Positions 47,610 to 57,970 of a stretch of 64,000 nucleotides of DNA are shown here, piece after piece. This DNA comes from Fuscovulum blasticum DSM 2131 (GTDB taxonomy: Bacteria; Pseudomonadota; Alphaproteobacteria; Rhodobacterales; Rhodobacteraceae), in contig NZ_PZKE01000001.1 of assembly GCF_003034965.1 (NCBI RefSeq), positions 310,001 to 374,000 on the forward strand. The letters run 5' to 3'. The first letter of the stretch is position 1. Each line of letters opens with the position of its first letter. Position numbers and translations under genes: made by a program. Below the pieces are notes generated by a model. The model was not told the DNA's origin, did no database searches, and saw nothing but the letters and a program-made list of their open reading frames with translations.

Positions 47610-50539
47610 TGTTCGCAGGCCCCGGCCCGCATGTCTTTGGCCTGCCACCCGGCGCCGATTTCCCCGCACGGCTGGCCGAAGGTCTGTTGCAGCGGCTTGG
47701 GAGGCAGACGCCCGAGGCACTGGCTCGGGTTACGATTTTCCTGAACACCCAGCGGATGCGTCGGCGGTTGCGGGCCTGTCTGACCGCGAGCGGCGCGACG
47801 CTGCTGCCGCGACTGCGGTTGGTCACCGAACTGGGTGGCGATCCGCTGCTTTGCGGCCCTGAACCAGCGGTTTCCGGTCTGGGGCGGCGGCTGGAGCTTG
47901 TGGTGCTGATTGACCGGATGCTGCGGGCCGATCCGTCTTTGGCCCCGCGCGGGGCGCTGTTCGATCTGGCCGACAGTCTGGCCGCCCTGATGGACGAAAT
48001 GCGCGCCGAAGGCGTGGACCCCGAGGCAGTGGCCGCGCTGGATGTTGAAGGCCACGCGGCGCATTGGGCGCGCAGCCAGCGGTTCCTGTCGCTGGTTGAG
48101 CGGTTCTTCGATGCCGATGCCCGCCCGGATGCCGAAGCGCGCCTGCGCGCCGCGACATTGCGGCTGATCGAGGGCTGGCAATCTCGGCCGCCGGCCGACC
48201 CGGTGATCGTTGCGGGTTCCACCGGATCGCGCGGCACAACCGCCCTGTTGATGCAGGCCGTGGTGCGGTTACCGCAGGGTGCGCTGGTCTTGCCGGGGCA
48301 TGATTTCGACCTGCCCGAGCAGGTTTGGGACAGTATGGCTGATGCCATGGCGCACGAGGATCACCCGCAGTTCCGCCATCGCCGGCTGATGGCGCTGCTG
48401 AAGATCGCCCCCGGCGATGTGTCCGAATGGACCGCCGGCGCCGCGCCAGATCCGGCCCGGAACCGGCTTCTGTCGCTGTCGCTGAGGCCCGCCCCGGTTA
48501 CCGACCAGTGGATCACAGAAGGCGGCGCTCTTCCGGGGCTGTCTGCCGCCACTGCCAGGTTGACCCTGCTTGAAGCACCCACCCCGCGAGCCGAGGCGAT
48601 GGCCATCGCGCTGCGGCTGCGACAGGCGGTTGAAGAGGGGCAGAGCGTGGCGCTGATCAGCCCCGATCGCGATCTGACCCGCCGCGTCAGTGCCGCGCTG
48701 GATCGCTGGGGCGTGCTGCCCGACGACTCGGCCGGTCAACCCTTGCCGCATACGCCGCCCGGCCGGCTGTTGCGGCTGACGGCGCGCGCGATGGGGCGGC
48801 GGCTGACGGGGCCGGGCCTGCTGGCGCTGCTGAAACATCCGCTGGCCTTTGCGGGGGCGGATCGCGGGCCGCATCTTCTGCTGACCCGCGATCTGGAACT
48901 GGAGCTGCGCCGCCACGGCCCGGCTTTTCCCGACGCAGGTTTCCTCACAGCCTGGGCTGAGGCGCGGAAAGAGGTATTTGCACCTGACTGGGCACGCGTC
49001 ATTTGTGGAGTGTTAGAGACACTTTTGACCTTGGATGAAGCCCCGCTTCCGGTGCTGATCGCCCGCCATCGCGCGGCGACCGAGGCACTGGCCCGCGGTG
49101 CCGACTGGGATGCGGCGGGTGATACGCCCTGGGACAAGGCCGCCGGGATCGAGGCCCTTCTGGCGGTGACCGAGTTTCAGGCCGAAGCCCCCGAAGGCTT
49201 TGTCCTGTCGCCGCTGGATTACCCCGCGCTGCTGGATGGCGTTCTGGCACGCCGCGCGGTGCGTGACGCGGTGCTGACGGATGAGCGTGTGCAGATCCTT
49301 GGCCCGCAAGAGGCGCGGATTCAGGGCGCAAATTTGGTGATCCTGGCCGGGCTGAACGAAGGTATCTGGCCGGGTCAGCCCAGCCCGGACCCGTGGCTGA
49401 ACCGCAAGATGCGCGCCGAGGCAGGCCTTTTGCTGCCCGAGCGGCGGATCGGGCTGGCAGCGCATGATTACCAGATGGCCGCCGCCGCGCCGCAGGTGGT
49501 GCTGAGCCGCGCCCTGCGCGATGCCGAAGCCGAGACGGTTCCATCGCGCTGGCTGAACCGGCTGGTCAACCTGCTGGCCGGCCTGCCTGACGGTGGCGGC
49601 CCTACTGCGCTTGCAGATATGCGGGCGCGGGGGGCCGATCTGATGGCGCAGGCGGCGGCGGTGGAGCGGCCGCTTCCTTCCGCCCCTGCGGTGCGGCCCG
49701 CGCCGCGCCCGCCGGTTGCGCTGCGCCCGGCACGGTTGTCGCTGACTGAAATCGAGCGGCTGATCCGCGACCCCTATGCCATTTATGCCAAGCATTTGCT
49801 GAAACTGCACCCGCTGTCGCCGCTGCGGGCCGATGCCGACGCCCGCCTGCGTGGCGAAGTGGTGCATAGGGTGATGGAAACGCTGCTGAAGGCTGGCCCT
49901 CTGCCCGCCGATTCCGAAGCGGCGGTGGCGCGTCTGCTGGATGTGGCCGATACGGTGCTGGCGCAGGATGTGCCCTGGCCGGTGGCGCGGACGGTCTGGC
50001 GCGGGCGTCTGGCGCGGATCGCGCGGCCCTTTGTCGAGGCGCTGGCGCGTGAGGGTGGGACGCCGGTGCTGCTGGAAGAGAAACACACGGCCACCTTCGC
50101 CCACCCGCCTTTCACGCTGGTTGGCAAACCTGACCGGATTGACCTGTTGCCCGATGGCAGCCTGCGGATCGTCGATTACAAGACCGGCAAGCCGCCCGGC
50201 GAGAAAGAGCAGAGGTATTTTGCCAAGCAGTTGCTGCTGGCGGCGGTGATGGCGGATATGGGGGCCTTTCCGCAGGTGGCCGGTGCCGAGGTGCGCGAGA
50301 TTGTCTATCAGGGCCTTGGGGCCGACCTGAAAGCGGAACGCACCGTGATGACGCCCGAGTTGATTGCCGCCACGCGAGATGAACTGCTGTTGCTGTTGCA
50401 CGCCTGGGCCGAGCCGGGGCGAGGATATACCTCGCGCCGGGCGGTGTTCGAGGTGAAATGGCCGGGCGATTATGACGATCTGGCACGCCACGGTGAATGG
50501 GATGCGACCGATGCCCCGGTGCCCGAGGATGTGCCATGA
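47609..50539 (+). CDS. addB: Double-strand break repair protein AddB
   Basis: A 976-residue alphaproteobacterial-type AddB, the degenerate helicase/nuclease subunit of AddAB (RecBCD analogue). The C-terminal RecB-type nuclease core is GKPDRIDLLPDGSLRIVDYK followed by TGKPPG. N-terminal FAGPGPHVFGLPPGADFPAR begins directly at the ATG at 47609. It overlaps addA by 4 bp. Confidence 0.93.
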   Translation: MFAGPGPHVFGLPPGADFPARLAEGLLQRLGRQTPEALARVTIFLNTQRMRRRLRACLTASGATLLPRLRLVTELGGDPLLCGPEPAVSGLGRRLELVVLIDRMLRADPSLAPRGALFDLADSLAALMDEMRAEGVDPEAVAALDVEGHAAHWARSQRFLSLVERFFDADARPDAEARLRAATLRLIEGWQSRPPADPVIVAGSTGSRGTTALLMQAVVRLPQGALVLPGHDFDLPEQVWDSMADAMAHEDHPQFRHRRLMALLKIAPGDVSEWTAGAAPDPARNRLLSLSLRPAPVTDQWITEGGALPGLSAATARLTLLEAPTPRAEAMAIALRLRQAVEEGQSVALISPDRDLTRRVSAALDRWGVLPDDSAGQPLPHTPPGRLLRLTARAMGRRLTGPGLLALLKHPLAFAGADRGPHLLLTRDLELELRRHGPAFPDAGFLTAWAEARKEVFAPDWARVICGVLETLLTLDEAPLPVLIARHRAATEALARGADWDAAGDTPWDKAAGIEALLAVTEFQAEAPEGFVLSPLDYPALLDGVLARRAVRDAVLTDERVQILGPQEARIQGANLVILAGLNEGIWPGQPSPDPWLNRKMRAEAGLLLPERRIGLAAHDYQMAAAAPQVVLSRALRDAEAETVPSRWLNRLVNLLAGLPDGGGPTALADMRARGADLMAQAAAVERPLPSAPAVRPAPRPPVALRPARLSLTEIERLIRDPYAIYAKHLLKLHPLSPLRADADARLRGEVVHRVMETLLKAGPLPADSEAAVARLLDVADTVLAQDVPWPVARTVWRGRLARIARPFVEALAREGGTPVLLEEKHTATFAHPPFTLVGKPDRIDLLPDGSLRIVDYKTGKPPGEKEQRYFAKQLLLAAVMADMGAFPQVAGAEVREIVYQGLGADLKAERTVMTPELIAATRDELLLLLHAWAEPGRGYTSRRAVFEVKWPGDYDDLARHGEWDATDAPVPEDVP

Positions 50540-53500
50540 ACCGGCCGGTTCCTTCTGACGCTTCGCTTGCCCAGATCGCGGCTGCCAATCCGGATGACAA
50601 CGTCTGGCTGGTGGCCAATGCCGGATCGGGCAAGACGCGGGTTCTGACCGACCGGGTGGCGCGGCTGTTGCTGCGCGGGGTTGATCCGCAGAACATTCTT
50701 TGCCTGACCTATACCAAGGCGGCGGCGGCCGAGATGCAGAACCGACTGTTCAAGCGGTTGGGCGAATGGGCGATGGCCCCGGAAGGGCCGTTGCGCGACA
50801 GTCTGGCCGACCTGGGCGAAGGCGACCTGCCGCCCGAACAGTTGCGTCTGGCGCGGCAGTTGTTTGCCCGTGCCATCGAAACCCCGGGTGGTATCCGCAT
50901 CCAGACCATCCACAGCTTTGCCGGCAGCCTGCTGCGGCGCTTCCCGCTGGAGGCGGGCGTATCGCCGGGCTTTCAGGAGATTGACGACCGCAGCGCCGCC
51001 CAACTGCGGGCGGATGTGCTGGACGTCATGGCCGAAGGGCCGGATTCCGCCTTGTTAGAGACGGTTCTTGAAGATTCCGGCGAAGACCTTGATGCACTGG
51101 CGCGGGCGGTCATCGGTCGAAAGACGGCTTTTGAGGGCCGGTTGGACGAGGCGGCGCTGCGCGCATCCTTTGGTCTGCCTAAAGGTCTGGACAGGGCTGC
51201 CTTGCTGGCGCAGGTGTTTCTGGGCAGCGAAGCGGCGCTGCTGGCGGCGATCCTGCCGGCGCTGAAAAGCGGCACGGTGACCGACGCGAAAGCCGCGGGT
51301 GTGGTCGAAACCCTGCCGCCACTGCCCTCGCTTGCAGCCTTGCGGGTTCTGGAAGGGCTGCTGCTGACCGGCAGCGGTGCCAAGGCACCTTATTCGGCCA
51401 AGATAGGGTCTTTCCCGACCAAGAAGACGGCCGAAGCCATTGTTGCCCACAGGGCCGCGCTGGAAAATCTGATGGCGCGGGTCGAATCTGCCCGGCCCTT
51501 GCGCATGGCGCTTGAGGCGGCCGAGGCGGCCGTGCGGCTGCATCGTTTTGCCCGGGCCTTCCTGCGCCGGTATGAGGCTGCGAAATCCGCCCGGGGCTGG
51601 CTGGATTTCGACGATCTGATCCTGCGCGCGACCGATCTGCTGACTGACCCTCTGGTCGCGCCCTGGGTATTGTTCCGACTGGATGGCAACCTTGACCACG
51701 TTCTGGTGGACGAGGCGCAGGATACCAGCCCCGGCCAGTGGCGCATCATCGAGGCGCTGACGCAGGAATTCACTGCCGGCGAAGGCGCGCGGCGGGTGCC
51801 CCGGTCGCTGTTCGTGGTGGGCGACAAGAAACAGTCGATCTACTCGTTCCAGGGCGCCGATGTGGCGGCCTTTGACGACGTGAAGGGCAAGTTTTCGGGC
51901 CGGTTCAACGCCGCCAAGGCACCGTTGCAGCAGTTGCCCCTGCAACATTCGTTCCGCTCGTCCCGCGCGATCCTGGATCTGGTGGATCGCTGTTTTGACG
52001 GCCCCGCCTCTGAACCGCTGGGCGGCGCGTTCCGGCATCTGGCCTTTCACGAAGATTTGCCGGGCCGGGTGGACATCTGGCCCGCGGAACCCCCGCCCGA
52101 AAAGCCCGAGGAAGGCGCCTGGTACGAACCCGTTGACCTGATGGCCGAGAACAATGCCACGGTTGTTCTGGCCCGCAGGATTGCCGGGCAGATTGCCAAG
52201 ATGATCGAAACCGGGGTTCAAATCCCGGATGACCCGAAAACCGGCACCTTCCGCCCGGTGCAGGCAGGGGATTTCCTGATCCTTGTGCAACGCCGCAAGG
52301 AGGTGTTCGCCGAAATCATCCGCGCCTGCAAGGCGGCCAACCTGCCGATCGCCGGGGCAGACCGCCTGATCCTGACCGACGATCTGGCGGTGCGGGACAT
52401 CCTGTCGCTGCTGGCCTTTCTGAACACGCCCGAGGACGATCTGGCACTGGCAACTGCGCTGCGGTCGCCGCTGTTCGGCTGGTCGGAAAAGCGGCTGTTC
52501 CGGCTTGCACAGAGCCGCAAAGGCTATCTCTGGGAAGCATTGCGCAATGACCCTGCCGAGGTTGAAACCGTCGCCGTCCTGCATGACCTGCGCAACCGGG
52601 CCGAGTTCCTGCGGCCCTATGAGCTGATCGACCGGGTGCTGACACGACACGGGCGTCGGCCAATGATCCTGGGCCGGATGGGTGCCGAGGCCGCCGAGGC
52701 GCTGGATGAGTTGCAGGCGCAGGCTCTGGCCTATGAACGCAGCGAGGTGCCGTCGCTGACAGGGTTCCTGGCCTGGATGCAGGCGGGCGAGGTTGAGGTG
52801 AAGCGCCGGCCAGAGGCAGAAGGCGGGCTGATCCGGGTGATGACGGTACACGGGGCCAAGGGTCTTGAGGCGCCGATTGTCATCCTGCCCGATACCGCCG
52901 ACCGCCGGCTGGACGACCGCGATGCGATCCTGCCGGTGGCGGACGGCGTGCCGGTCTGGGCCGGGCGCAAGGAGGATAACCCCGCCGTGGTGGCTGCGGC
53001 CAAGGCCGAACGCAGCGCCGCCCGCAAGGCCGAGAACCTGCGGCTGCTGTATGTGGCGCTGACACGGGCGAAAAGCTGGCTGATCGTGGCGGCGGCGGGC
53101 GAATGTGGCCCCGAATCGTGGTATGGAATGGTCGAACGGGGCGCCGCGACCCTGCCGCTTCAGCCCCTGGCCGAAGGCGTGCGGCGGTTGCAGGTGGGGC
53201 ACTGGCCCACGGATGCCCCCGCGCCTGTGCGGGCCAAGCCAGAGATTGCCGCACCTGATTGGGCGCTGGTTGCAGCGTCACCGCCCCCTGCGCCGTTGGC
53301 CGAGGTTTCGCCTTCGGCGCTGGGCGGTGAGAAGGTGGTGGCGGGCGAACCGCTGGATGCCCCGGGCTATGATCCGGTGTTGCGGGGCAGTCTACTGCAC
53401 CTGCTGCTTGAGCATCTGCCAGGCCTGCCGCAGGCCGACTGGGCGGCGCTGGCAGAACAGATTGGCGCGCTTGATGTTCTGGACGAGGCGAAGGCGATCC

Positions 53501-53847
53501 TGTCGGAACAGTCTCTGACATGGCTGTTTCAGCCCGGAACGCTGGCCGAGGTGGCGGTTTCCGCCCCGTGGAACGGGGCGGTTCTGGCGGGCAGCATCGA
53601 CCGGCTGGTGGTGACGCCCGATGTGGTGACCGCCATCGACTACAAGTCGAACCGGCGGATTCCGACCCGCCCCGAAGAGGTGCCCGAAGCCTATTTGCGG
53701 CAGTTGGGGGCCTATGCCCACGCGCTGCACGCCATCTACCCCGACCGCCGGATCGAAACCGCGATCCTGTGGACGCGCGGGCCGGTGCTGATGCCGCTCT
53801 CTCTCGATATCGTGAGGGCTGCGCTGGGCCGGGCCGCTATGCCTTGA
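50536..53847 (+). CDS. addA: Double-strand break repair helicase-nuclease AddA
   Basis: A 1103-residue UvrD-family helicase with C-terminal nuclease. Walker A ANAGSGKTRVLTDRV (28-42), the DEAQD motif in VLVDEAQDTSPGQWR, VMTVHGAKGLEAPIV (motif V) and the nuclease strand GSIDRLVVTPDVVTAIDYKS. With AddB it resects DNA ends for RecA. Start at ATG 50536 overlaps the addB stop. Confidence 0.95.
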   Translation: MNRPVPSDASLAQIAAANPDDNVWLVANAGSGKTRVLTDRVARLLLRGVDPQNILCLTYTKAAAAEMQNRLFKRLGEWAMAPEGPLRDSLADLGEGDLPPEQLRLARQLFARAIETPGGIRIQTIHSFAGSLLRRFPLEAGVSPGFQEIDDRSAAQLRADVLDVMAEGPDSALLETVLEDSGEDLDALARAVIGRKTAFEGRLDEAALRASFGLPKGLDRAALLAQVFLGSEAALLAAILPALKSGTVTDAKAAGVVETLPPLPSLAALRVLEGLLLTGSGAKAPYSAKIGSFPTKKTAEAIVAHRAALENLMARVESARPLRMALEAAEAAVRLHRFARAFLRRYEAAKSARGWLDFDDLILRATDLLTDPLVAPWVLFRLDGNLDHVLVDEAQDTSPGQWRIIEALTQEFTAGEGARRVPRSLFVVGDKKQSIYSFQGADVAAFDDVKGKFSGRFNAAKAPLQQLPLQHSFRSSRAILDLVDRCFDGPASEPLGGAFRHLAFHEDLPGRVDIWPAEPPPEKPEEGAWYEPVDLMAENNATVVLARRIAGQIAKMIETGVQIPDDPKTGTFRPVQAGDFLILVQRRKEVFAEIIRACKAANLPIAGADRLILTDDLAVRDILSLLAFLNTPEDDLALATALRSPLFGWSEKRLFRLAQSRKGYLWEALRNDPAEVETVAVLHDLRNRAEFLRPYELIDRVLTRHGRRPMILGRMGAEAAEALDELQAQALAYERSEVPSLTGFLAWMQAGEVEVKRRPEAEGGLIRVMTVHGAKGLEAPIVILPDTADRRLDDRDAILPVADGVPVWAGRKEDNPAVVAAAKAERSAARKAENLRLLYVALTRAKSWLIVAAAGECGPESWYGMVERGAATLPLQPLAEGVRRLQVGHWPTDAPAPVRAKPEIAAPDWALVAASPPPAPLAEVSPSALGGEKVVAGEPLDAPGYDPVLRGSLLHLLLEHLPGLPQADWAALAEQIGALDVLDEAKAILSEQSLTWLFQPGTLAEVAVSAPWNGAVLAGSIDRLVVTPDVVTAIDYKSNRRIPTRPEEVPEAYLRQLGAYAHALHAIYPDRRIETAILWTRGPVLMPLSLDIVRAALGRAAMP

Positions 53848-53905
53848 CGATTCCCGGCCCGGTCCATACCTTCGATAACCGACAAATCCCCTCAGGAGAA
53901 CCGCC

Positions 53906-54232
53906 ATGGGCGCTGCCACCGTCGCCGTCACCGATGCCACCTTTGATGCCGAAGTCCGCAAGTCGGACGTGCCGGTGGTGGTGGATTTCTGGGCCGAATG
54001 GTGCGGCCCCTGCCGGCAGATCGGCCCTGCGCTGGAAGAACTGGCGGCGGAATATGCCGGCAAGGTCAAGATCGTGAAGGTGAACGTGGACGAGAACCCG
54101 GAAAGCCCGGCGGTTCTGGGTGTGCGGGGCATCCCGTCGCTGTTCCTGTTCAAGGACGGTCAGGTCGTGTCGAACAAGGTTGGCGCCGCCCCCAAGGCCG
54201 CGCTGGACAACTGGATCAAGTCGGCGATCTGA
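53906..54232 (+). CDS. trxA: Thioredoxin
   Basis: A 108-residue classic thioredoxin with the redox site [11 protein letters not shown] (Cys33, Cys36), the cis-Pro [12 protein letters not shown] and WIKSAI end. General cytoplasmic disulfide reductant. AGGAGAA precedes the ATG. It lies 58 bp after addA and has its own terminator. Confidence 0.97.
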   Translation: MGAATVAVTDATFDAEVRKSDVPVVVDFWAEWCGPCRQIGPALEELAAEYAGKVKIVKVNVDENPESPAVLGVRGIPSLFLFKDGQVVSNKVGAAPKAALDNWIKSAI

Positions 54233-54252
54233 TTTTCGCCTGCGTCAAGAGC

Positions 54253-54286
54253 AAGGGGCGGTCTGGAAGGGCCGCCCTTTTGTTTT
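54253..54286 (+). terminator. Terminator of trxA
   Basis: A 9 bp stem (AAGGGGCGG/CCGCCCTTT, one G-T pair) followed by TGTTTTG, 20 bp past the stop. Confidence 0.8.
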
Positions 54287-54331
54287 GCGCCTGCCGCCGC
54301 CATATTGGGCAGCGAAACGACGGAGAGACAG

Positions 54332-54889
54332 ATGGCCGACGACAAGTTTCCCGGCTGGCATGGAACCACGATCCTGGCAGTGCGCCGGGGCGGTGAGGTG
54401 GTGGTGGCCGGTGACGGGCAGGTAAGCCTGGGCCAGACCGTCATCAAGGGCACGGCGCGCAAGGTGCGGCGGTTGTCGCCCGGCGGCAAGGATGTGGTCT
54501 GCGGCTTTGCCGGCAGCACGGCGGATGCCTTCACCCTGCTGGAGCGGCTGGAGAAGAAGCTGGAGGCCGCGCCGGGCCAGTTGGCGCGGGCCTGTGTCGA
54601 TCTGGCCAAGGACTGGCGCATGGACAAGTACCTGCGCAACCTTGAGGCCATGCTGATCGTTACCGATGGCACGGCGCTGTTCGTGATCACCGGCGCGGGC
54701 GATGTGCTGGAGCCGGAACATGACATCGCCGCCATCGGATCGGGCGGCAACTTCGCGCTGGCCGCGGCGCGCGGGCTGATGGAAACCGATCTGCCCGCCG
54801 AGGCCGTGGCGCGCAAGGCCATGGCGATTGCTGCCGACATCTGTGTCTATACCAACGGCAATCTGACGGTCGAGCGGATCACCGCATGA
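54332..54889 (+). CDS. hslV: ATP-dependent protease peptidase subunit HslV
   Basis: A 185-residue proteasome-like peptidase. A short propeptide ([11 protein letters not shown]) ends just before the nucleophile Thr12 in [19 protein letters not shown]. Partner of the HslU ATPase, degrading unfolded and regulatory proteins. The start MADDKFPGW at 54332 is standard. A CCATAT resembling a sigma-32 -10 lies at 54300-54305. hslU is not adjacent: it is 3.1 kb downstream past three unrelated genes. Confidence 0.96.
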   Translation: MADDKFPGWHGTTILAVRRGGEVVVAGDGQVSLGQTVIKGTARKVRRLSPGGKDVVCGFAGSTADAFTLLERLEKKLEAAPGQLARACVDLAKDWRMDKYLRNLEAMLIVTDGTALFVITGAGDVLEPEHDIAAIGSGGNFALAAARGLMETDLPAEAVARKAMAIAADICVYTNGNLTVERITA

Positions 54890-54903
54890 CAGGACTGCGC
54901 TTG

Positions 54904-56118
54904 TCAGGCGTCCGGGATCACGGCATCGGCGGCGGCAAGCGCCTGTCCGATCTGTGCAATCGGAACCGACAGGGCCCGGTCGCCTTCCCGTCTGGCGCCC
55001 TTGACGGCCCCGGCAAGGGTATCAAGCACCTCGGCTCTCAGGGCCCGGGGAAGATGCACCTCCAGCCCCATACGCTGTTCATTCGACAGTCGCAGCAGCC
55101 GAAGGTGCTGTTCCTCGGGGCGGCCGTGCAGGAAAAGCCGCAGGAACTTGCGGTCATGGCGCAGGTCCGCGACCATGCCCCGTGGCAGCGCGGCCCGCAG
55201 ATCGGCAAAGACCGTCAGCCAATAGGTGCGCGCGTCGGCGGCCTTCAGCACTTCGGCGGCTTCGGCTGGATGGGCCTCGGCAAGCGTCAGCGGGCCGGCG
55301 TAAGGCTGGCCCCCGCAGGCGACCCAGGTTGCCTGATGCGTGGCCCAGTCCGGGAAAAGCTGCATGAGCGGGGTCGCGTTCCAGAACTTGTGCGGCCCGA
55401 TGGCATGAACCAGAAGCGCATCTTCGACCCCGCCTGTCATGACCGGGTGGTTGAACCGCATCGGCCAGGCAGTGACGGGCAGATGCAGGCTGGCGGCGGC
55501 CAGATACCAGGGCATTTCGGCAATCTGCGACGGGGGGGCCTGTTCCACCAGGTGCGCCGCCATCCTGTGAATCAGCCCGACCGAACCGCCCCGATCCAGG
55601 AACCTGCGCGACACGCCGATCACCCCGCCGTTCAGCAAGGGAACAGCGGGATCAAGGTCAAGGTGACGGAACACCGACAGCACCTTCTCGCGCCGCGCGA
55701 AGGCGCCTTCGGGCAAGGGGCGCCAGGCCAGACAGTCGAAATCCCACAGCGGCGCCAGCGGCCCGCGCACCAGAATGTCGGCGTCCAGCCAGATGACGCG
55801 CTCGTACTCGTCCAGCAGGGCGGGCAGTTCCAGCTTGGTCAGCACAAGCGGGCTGAAATGGGCCAGATAGGGCGCAACCCGCGCGTCATCGACCGTGACC
55901 CCCAGCCGTTTCGCCACATCAGCTGCGGTGAAGGGCAAAAACCGGCAGCGTGGCCACAGCCGCAGGAAGGCGGCCTGCTGATCTTCGGGCAGCCCGTCGT
56001 GATAGATCACCACGGTTGCATCGAAGGCCGGATCGCGCGCCAGGATCGACGCCAGAAGCGCCCCCGCAGCGAAGGCGTAATTCGTGGTGAACCCCAAAAC
56101 GATTGCTCTGGCAGACAT
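54904..56118 (-). CDS. Glycosyltransferase, GT8-like
   Basis: A 404-residue GT-A-type enzyme. The metal/nucleotide-sugar motif is Asp-Ala-Asp (112-114) in ERVIWLDADIL. LLNGGVIGVSRRF and a later HAIGPHKFW block are consistent with family 8. The C-terminal 100 residues are helical. ATG 56118 is used rather than the GTG before it. It converges with hslV by 14 bp. Acceptor unknown. Confidence 0.75.
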   Translation of the reverse strand: MSARAIVLGFTTNYAFAAGALLASILARDPAFDATVVIYHDGLPEDQQAAFLRLWPRCRFLPFTAADVAKRLGVTVDDARVAPYLAHFSPLVLTKLELPALLDEYERVIWLDADILVRGPLAPLWDFDCLAWRPLPEGAFARREKVLSVFRHLDLDPAVPLLNGGVIGVSRRFLDRGGSVGLIHRMAAHLVEQAPPSQIAEMPWYLAAASLHLPVTAWPMRFNHPVMTGGVEDALLVHAIGPHKFWNATPLMQLFPDWATHQATWVACGGQPYAGPLTLAEAHPAEAAEVLKAADARTYWLTVFADLRAALPRGMVADLRHDRKFLRLFLHGRPEEQHLRLLRLSNEQRMGLEVHLPRALRAEVLDTLAGAVKGARREGDRALSVPIAQIGQALAAADAVIPDA

Positions 56119-56180
56119 CACCCGACCCCCATGCCGGGCGTCATGTGGTCAGCCGTCCCTTCCCCTGTCAAGGAAAACCC

Positions 56181-57254
56181 ATGACTCCCGAAGACCTTCG
56201 CGCCGCCGTTGCCGCGGGCATTGTCACCGAGGCGCAGGCCGCCTCGATCACTGCGCTGGCGGACAGCCGGTCGGGCCGCCGCGCCGCCATGCAGGCCGAG
56301 GATGAGCCGTTCGAGTTCTTCCGCGGCTTCTCCGAGATCTTCATCTCGATCGGTCTGGTGATCCTGCTGACCGGCGTTTCCCTGATGCTGACATGGTTCG
56401 GCGGTTTCGGCCTGCTGGTGGCGGTGCCGCTGATCACGGCAGCGATTGCCTGGTGGTGGGCGGGCTATTTCACCCTGCGCCGGCGAATGACGCTGCCGTC
56501 GATGGTTCTGGCCAGCGCGTTCGGGGCCGGGCTGATGATCTTTATCGTCACCTTGCTGGGCCAGAGCGGCCTGGATGAACGGATGGTCGGGGTGCTGGCT
56601 TTTGCCCTGTCGGCTGCGGGTATGCTGCTGTGGTATCGCCGGTTCAAGCTGCCCTTCGCGGCGTTCCTGACCGGGCTTCTGGTGCTGGGCATGATCTATG
56701 CGATCACGGCATCAACCGCGAACCTGATCGCGCTGGCGTCTGGCGGCAATGGCTGGGACCGGCTGTTCGACCTGACGGAAAGCCCCGCCTTCGCCACCGC
56801 GACGCTGCTGTTCGGCATCGGGGCCTTTCTGGTGGGCATGTGGTTCGACACCCGCGATCCGCACCGTCTGGGCCGGCACGCGGCAACCGCCTTCTGGTGC
56901 CATCTGCTGGCCGCACCCGCGCTGGTGAACACGGTTGCGGTCACGCTGCTGAACAGCGGTGGCGGCACCGGAATCGCGCTTCTGTCGCTGGCTCTGGTGG
57001 TGATCACCATGCTGGCGCTGGTGATCGACCGTCGGTCTTTCCTGACGGCGGCGATTGCCTATATCGCGCTGGTCATCAGTTGGGTGGCCGGTGACAGCGG
57101 TGATTTCGGAACCTGGATCTTCGTTCTGATCGTGCTGGGGTCGCTGATCACCGCCATAGGCACCTGGTGGGTGCAACTGCGGGCCTTCGTGATGAAGGCG
57201 CTGCCAGACTTTCCCGGCAAGCACCGCCTGCCGCCCTATTCACGGTCCGAATAG
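56181..57254 (+). CDS. DUF2157-like multi-span membrane protein
   Basis: A 357-residue inner-membrane protein with a cytosolic N-terminal helix (MTPEDLRAAVAAGIVTEAQA) that resembles the DUF2157 start. About nine to ten hydrophobic helices follow. No catalytic motif visible. Function unknown. It sits inside the hslV-hslU gap on the plus strand. Confidence 0.65.
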   Translation: MTPEDLRAAVAAGIVTEAQAASITALADSRSGRRAAMQAEDEPFEFFRGFSEIFISIGLVILLTGVSLMLTWFGGFGLLVAVPLITAAIAWWWAGYFTLRRRMTLPSMVLASAFGAGLMIFIVTLLGQSGLDERMVGVLAFALSAAGMLLWYRRFKLPFAAFLTGLLVLGMIYAITASTANLIALASGGNGWDRLFDLTESPAFATATLLFGIGAFLVGMWFDTRDPHRLGRHAATAFWCHLLAAPALVNTVAVTLLNSGGGTGIALLSLALVVITMLALVIDRRSFLTAAIAYIALVISWVAGDSGDFGTWIFVLIVLGSLITAIGTWWVQLRAFVMKALPDFPGKHRLPPYSRSE

Positions 57255-57266
57255 GGGTATGACGGA

Positions 57267-57875
57267 TCAGGCTCCTTCCTTTTCGACCAGCCCTTGCAAA
57301 AGCGCCAGACGCTGGTCGACGAAACTGCCAGAGCAGGTCGCCAGATCATGCATGGCGCGCACGAAGAACTGTCGATAGCCCTGACGCTCGGTGCACCAGG
57401 CCAGAAGCTTTACCCCCTGCGGCGGATGAACCAGCGCCAGCGGCAACACGCTGCGCTGCGACGGCTGATCCGAAAGATCGGTATAGGCAAAGAAGACCGG
57501 CTGCGAGGCCCCGATCGCCCGGTGCAGCAGCGCAAGGTCGTCTGCCGAGGCCGGCTGCATGTCTACCCTGTAGAAAGCCGACGGCCGCACATCGAGCGCA
57601 CAGTAAAGCCGTGCGAGCAAGGCGCCTTCGGGGTCTGTTGCGGCCAGACGCTCCATGGTTGCCCGCGCCGCGGCGGCGGCCACCGGGTCGCCGCGGTGCA
57701 TGGCCAGCGCCAAGCCGCGTAACGCGGCATCGCGCAGATCGGGGTCTGGGGCGGTCTGTGCCGGGGCGGTAACGGGGCCGGCCACGGCCACCATCGCCCC
57801 ACCCACCACCCGCAGCCCAAGGGCGCGGCGGGTCAGGCGAAAGAAACCGGGCGAGCGGGCGGGGTACATGGCCAT
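57267..57875 (-). CDS. WYL-domain protein with an N-terminal membrane or export segment
   Basis: A 202-residue protein. The N-terminus has basic residues then a hydrophobic stretch and TAPAQTAPD, like a signal or anchor. The C-terminal half carries a WYL-like pattern: [40 protein letters not shown] and [16 protein letters not shown] domains usually bind nucleic acid or nucleotides beside a helix-turn-helix in the cytoplasm; none is present here. [10 protein letters not shown] at 57875 is the likely start. Convergent with the DUF2157-like gene. Confidence 0.6.
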   Translation of the reverse strand: MAMYPARSPGFFRLTRRALGLRVVGGAMVAVAGPVTAPAQTAPDPDLRDAALRGLALAMHRGDPVAAAAARATMERLAATDPEGALLARLYCALDVRPSAFYRVDMQPASADDLALLHRAIGASQPVFFAYTDLSDQPSQRSVLPLALVHPPQGVKLLAWCTERQGYRQFFVRAMHDLATCSGSFVDQRLALLQGLVEKEGA

Positions 57876-57943
57876 GGTCCTTGTGGCACAATGGAAAAGG
57901 GCGACGGCCATGCGTGTGTGGTGGCCTGTTGTCCAGCCGCTTG

Positions 57944-57970
57944 CTTGAAACGCGGGCGGGCCGTCTTTAA
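57944..57970 (+). promoter_or_regulatory. Candidate sigma-32 (heat-shock) promoter for hslU
   Basis: A perfect CTTGAAA at 57944-57950 (the sigma-32 -35 consensus), 14 bp, then CTTTAA at 57965-57970 as a partial -10. It lies about 30-55 bp upstream of the hslU ATG. Confidence 0.5.
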
